From: Pelagibacteraceae bacterium
GTDB taxonomy: Bacteria > Pseudomonadota > Alphaproteobacteria > Pelagibacterales > Pelagibacteraceae
Length of the DNA stretch: 8,432 nucleotides
Assembly: GCA_016764285.1 (NCBI GenBank)
Contig: JAESSC010000061.1
Span: forward strand, 16,356 to 24,787
Direction of reading: 5' to 3'
The notes below the pieces were generated by a model. It did no database searches. It was not told where the DNA came from and saw only the letters and a list, made by a program, of their open reading frames with translations. A program made the translations under genes and the position numbers. Shown one piece after another: positions 6,615 through 8,432 of this stretch (its first letter is position 1; the number at the start of each line of letters is the position of its first letter).

Positions 6615-7775
6615 TTACTTACTAAAAATATGGATTTTATCAGTTTTTTCCCAAGAAAAAGCACCATCAGACTCTGGATCTCTTCCAAAATGACCATAAG
6701 CGGCTGTTTTTTCGTAAATAGGTTTATTTAATCCTAACATTTCTCTTATTCCTCTTGGACTTAAATCAAAGTTTTCATTAATTAATTTTTCAACATATCG
6801 ATTCTTTTCTTCATCATTACTAAAAAGATCAACATACATTGAAAGTGGTTTTGAAACCCCTATTGCATAAGCTAGCTGAATTAAACATTTGTCAGCAATT
6901 TTAGAAGCAACAACATTTTTAGCCAAATACCTTGAAGCATAAGCTGCTGATCTATCGACTTTAGTTGGATCCTTGCCAGAAAATGCTCCTCCACCATGTG
7001 GTGCGGCACCACCGTATGTATCAACAACAATTTTTCTACCTGTTAATCCGCTATCACCATCTGGACCGCCAATAACAAAGTTGCCTGTTGGATTAACGTA
7101 AATTTCACTATCATCTATTCCATTTATAAGATTTTTTGGGATAGATTTTTCTATATATGGTTTTACTAATTCTCTAACTTGAGATTGATCTACATCTGGT
7201 GAATGTTGTGTTGATATAACAACAGATTTAACCGACACTGGTTTACCATCTTTATATTCTACTGTAATTTGACTTTTTGAATCTGGTTCAATATTTTTTA
7301 ATTTACCTGATTTTCTATCTTCAGCCATTAGCCTGAGAATTTTATGTGAGTAGTGAATTGGTGCAGGCATTAAAACATCTGTTTCATTACATGCATAACC
7401 AAACATTATTCCTTGGTCTCCTGCTCCTTCATCCTTGTTTCCAGAGGCATCAACTCCCATTGCAATGTCAGAGGACTGTGAATGTAAAAAAGTATCTATA
7501 CTAGCATTTTTCCAGTGAAATCCTTTTTGTTCATATCCAATATCTTTTATGCAATCTCTTACTTTTGAAATTAATTCATCATTTTTTATTTCAGGACCTC
7601 TGGTTTCGCCTACTAAAACTACTTTATTAGTTGTCGCTAAGGTTTCACAAGCAACCCTAGCTTGGGGTTCTAATCCTAAATAAGTATCAACAACCATATC
7701 TGAAATTCTGTCACAAACTTTATCTGGATGTCCTTCTGAAACTGACTCGCTAGTAAATAAATAGTCTTTTATCAT
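6615..7775 (-). CDS. metK: S-adenosylmethionine synthetase (methionine adenosyltransferase)
   Basis: MetK makes S-adenosylmethionine from methionine and ATP, releasing phosphate and diphosphate; it supplies most methylation reactions. The 386 residues match the usual length (E. coli 384). Conserved elements are the N-terminal [16 protein letters not shown] with ATP-site H16, D18 and K19, the signature [12 protein letters not shown] (117-128), [12 protein letters not shown] (237-248, ending R247 K248), and [19 protein letters not shown] (261-279) with phosphate-contacting K268, K272 and D274. It ends with the family-typical AAYGHFGRD and W375. The start overlaps the lnt stop in an ATGA, with a GGGAA purine stretch as likely ribosome-binding site, so lnt and metK are probably co-transcribed. 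There is no untranslated space directly upstream for a SAM riboswitch. Transcripts probably end at the hairpin at 6533-6559. Confidence 0.98.
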   Translation of the reverse strand: MIKDYLFTSESVSEGHPDKVCDRISDMVVDTYLGLEPQARVACETLATTNKVVLVGETRGPEIKNDELISKVRDCIKDIGYEQKGFHWKNASIDTFLHSQSSDIAMGVDASGNKDEGAGDQGIMFGYACNETDVLMPAPIHYSHKILRLMAEDRKSGKLKNIEPDSKSQITVEYKDGKPVSVKSVVISTQHSPDVDQSQVRELVKPYIEKSIPKNLINGIDDSEIYVNPTGNFVIGGPDGDSGLTGRKIVVDTYGGAAPHGGGAFSGKDPTKVDRSAAYASRYLAKNVVASKIADKCLIQLAYAIGVSKPLSMYVDLFSNDEEKNRYVEKLINENFDLSPRGIREMLGLNKPIYEKTAAYGHFGRDPESDGAFSWEKTDKIHIFSK

Positions 7776-8432
7776 TTAATTTCCCATTTTTTTAGAAAAA
7801 AAATTAAACTAATATAAAATAATAAAACATAAAAAAATATCTTGTTACCAAATTTTGAAAAAAGAGTCTCATTAATTTTCTTATATTTATTTATTTCGAT
7901 TACTCCCTTTTTAGTTGACTCAAGCTTTGAAATTACAATTCCATCACTATCAATATATGCAGAAATGCCATTATTAGCCGATCTTATGATATTTTTACCT
8001 TCTTCAATAGCTCTAAAAATAGTATGTGAAAAATGCTGATGGAGTCCTATAGAATCCCCAAACCATCCATCTTCAGAAATATTAATAATAAAATTGGTTT
8101 TATCTGATTTTAAATTAACTTTTCCAGAATAAATTATTTCATAGCATATTAAGGGAATAAAATTAAAATTTTTGTCATTTAGAGATATTAGTTGTCGATC
8201 ATTTCCTGCGCTAAATGACTCATAGCCATAACTAATTTTTTTTAATCCAAGTTTTTTAAAAAATTTTTCAAAAGGTAAAAATTCACCAAATGGAACTAAG
8301 TTAATTTTGTTATATTCACTAATTAAATTTAATTTATTATCCAAAATAACCATTGAATTATATATTTTTGAAGAATTATTTATTATTTTTTTAGTATTTA
8401 TTCCCATTATAATTATATGTTCTTCCGAATAT
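7772..8432 (-). CDS. lnt: Apolipoprotein N-acyltransferase, C-terminal part (5' end outside window)
   Basis: Lnt is an inner-membrane enzyme that adds the third acyl chain to the N-terminal cysteine of lipoproteins on the periplasmic side, the last step of lipoprotein maturation in Gram-negative bacteria. The frame stays open through the window edge (YSEEHIII precedes the first in-window Met at 8407), so this is a fragment, not a 211-residue protein. Counting from that Met, it holds the end of the nitrilase-like domain: [14 protein letters not shown] (32-45) with K34 and E42, and LICYEI (86-91) with C88 and E90. By spacing these correspond to E. coli K335, E343, C387 and E389. The general-base glutamate (E. 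coli E267) and the N-terminal membrane helices lie upstream, outside the window. A final hydrophobic helix (about 189-205) is the usual C-terminal membrane anchor. The TGA stop overlaps the metK ATG by four bases. Confidence 0.93.
   Translation of the reverse strand, partial: YSEEHIIIMGINTKKIINNSSKIYNSMVILDNKLNLISEYNKINLVPFGEFLPFEKFFKKLGLKKISYGYESFSAGNDRQLISLNDKNFNFIPLICYEIIYSGKVNLKSDKTNFIINISEDGWFGDSIGLHQHFSHTIFRAIEEGKNIIRSANNGISAYIDSDGIVISKLESTKKGVIEINKYKKINETLFSKFGNKIFFYVLLFYISLIFFLKKWEIK

Noticed and set aside
7842..8039. Plus-strand open frame inside lnt
   Set aside because: It is antisense to the Lnt C-terminal domain and has no supporting features.
8405..8407. ATG at 8407 as the true start of a short 211-residue Lnt-like protein
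   Set aside because: The same frame is open through the window edge without a stop, no Shine-Dalgarno is present, and a start here would remove the essential glutamate and all N-terminal membrane helices. The gene is simply cut by the window.

Overview
This window is a compact, strongly AT-rich block of core bacterial genes. All seven recognisable protein genes lie on the minus strand. Read in the direction of transcription (high to low coordinate) the order is lnt (5' end cut by the window edge), metK, a short gap with an intrinsic-terminator-like hairpin, nusA, infB, rbfA, rpsO and pnp. The first 48 bases may hold the last codons of a convergent plus-strand gene.

The organism is most likely an alphaproteobacterium, and the style fits the Pelagibacterales (SAR11) or a similarly streamlined marine lineage. 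This is an inference. It rests on AT-rich codon choice, near-zero intergenic spacing, a Gram-negative lipoprotein N-acyltransferase, the lnt-metK and nusA-infB-rbfA-rpsO-pnp gene order, and an alphaproteobacterial-looking IF2 N-terminus. No 16S rRNA or other decisive marker is present.

Region by region: 7772-8432 encodes the catalytic C-terminal part of Lnt, whose stop overlaps the metK start (ATGA). 6615-7775 is S-adenosylmethionine synthetase. 6520-6614 is the only real intergenic gap. It holds a possible promoter, a 12-bp palindrome, a GC-rich hairpin with a T9 tract and the nusA Shine-Dalgarno. 45-6519 is a tight cluster for transcription elongation and termination (NusA), translation initiation (IF2), 30S maturation (RbfA), the 30S subunit (S15) and RNA turnover (PNPase), with gaps of 10, 4, 8 and 0 bases between genes.

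I see no mobile element, CRISPR array, tRNA, rRNA or undescribed multi-gene system. The points worth a second look are modest. The nusA operon appears to be readable only through a strong terminator-like hairpin. Several genes common in the alphaproteobacterial version of this locus are absent here (an HTH regulator gene, trmB, rimP, ylxR, truB). The rpsO-pnp junction has no room for the regulatory hairpins known in E. coli. S15 has a shortened N-terminus, and infB begins with an A10 run.
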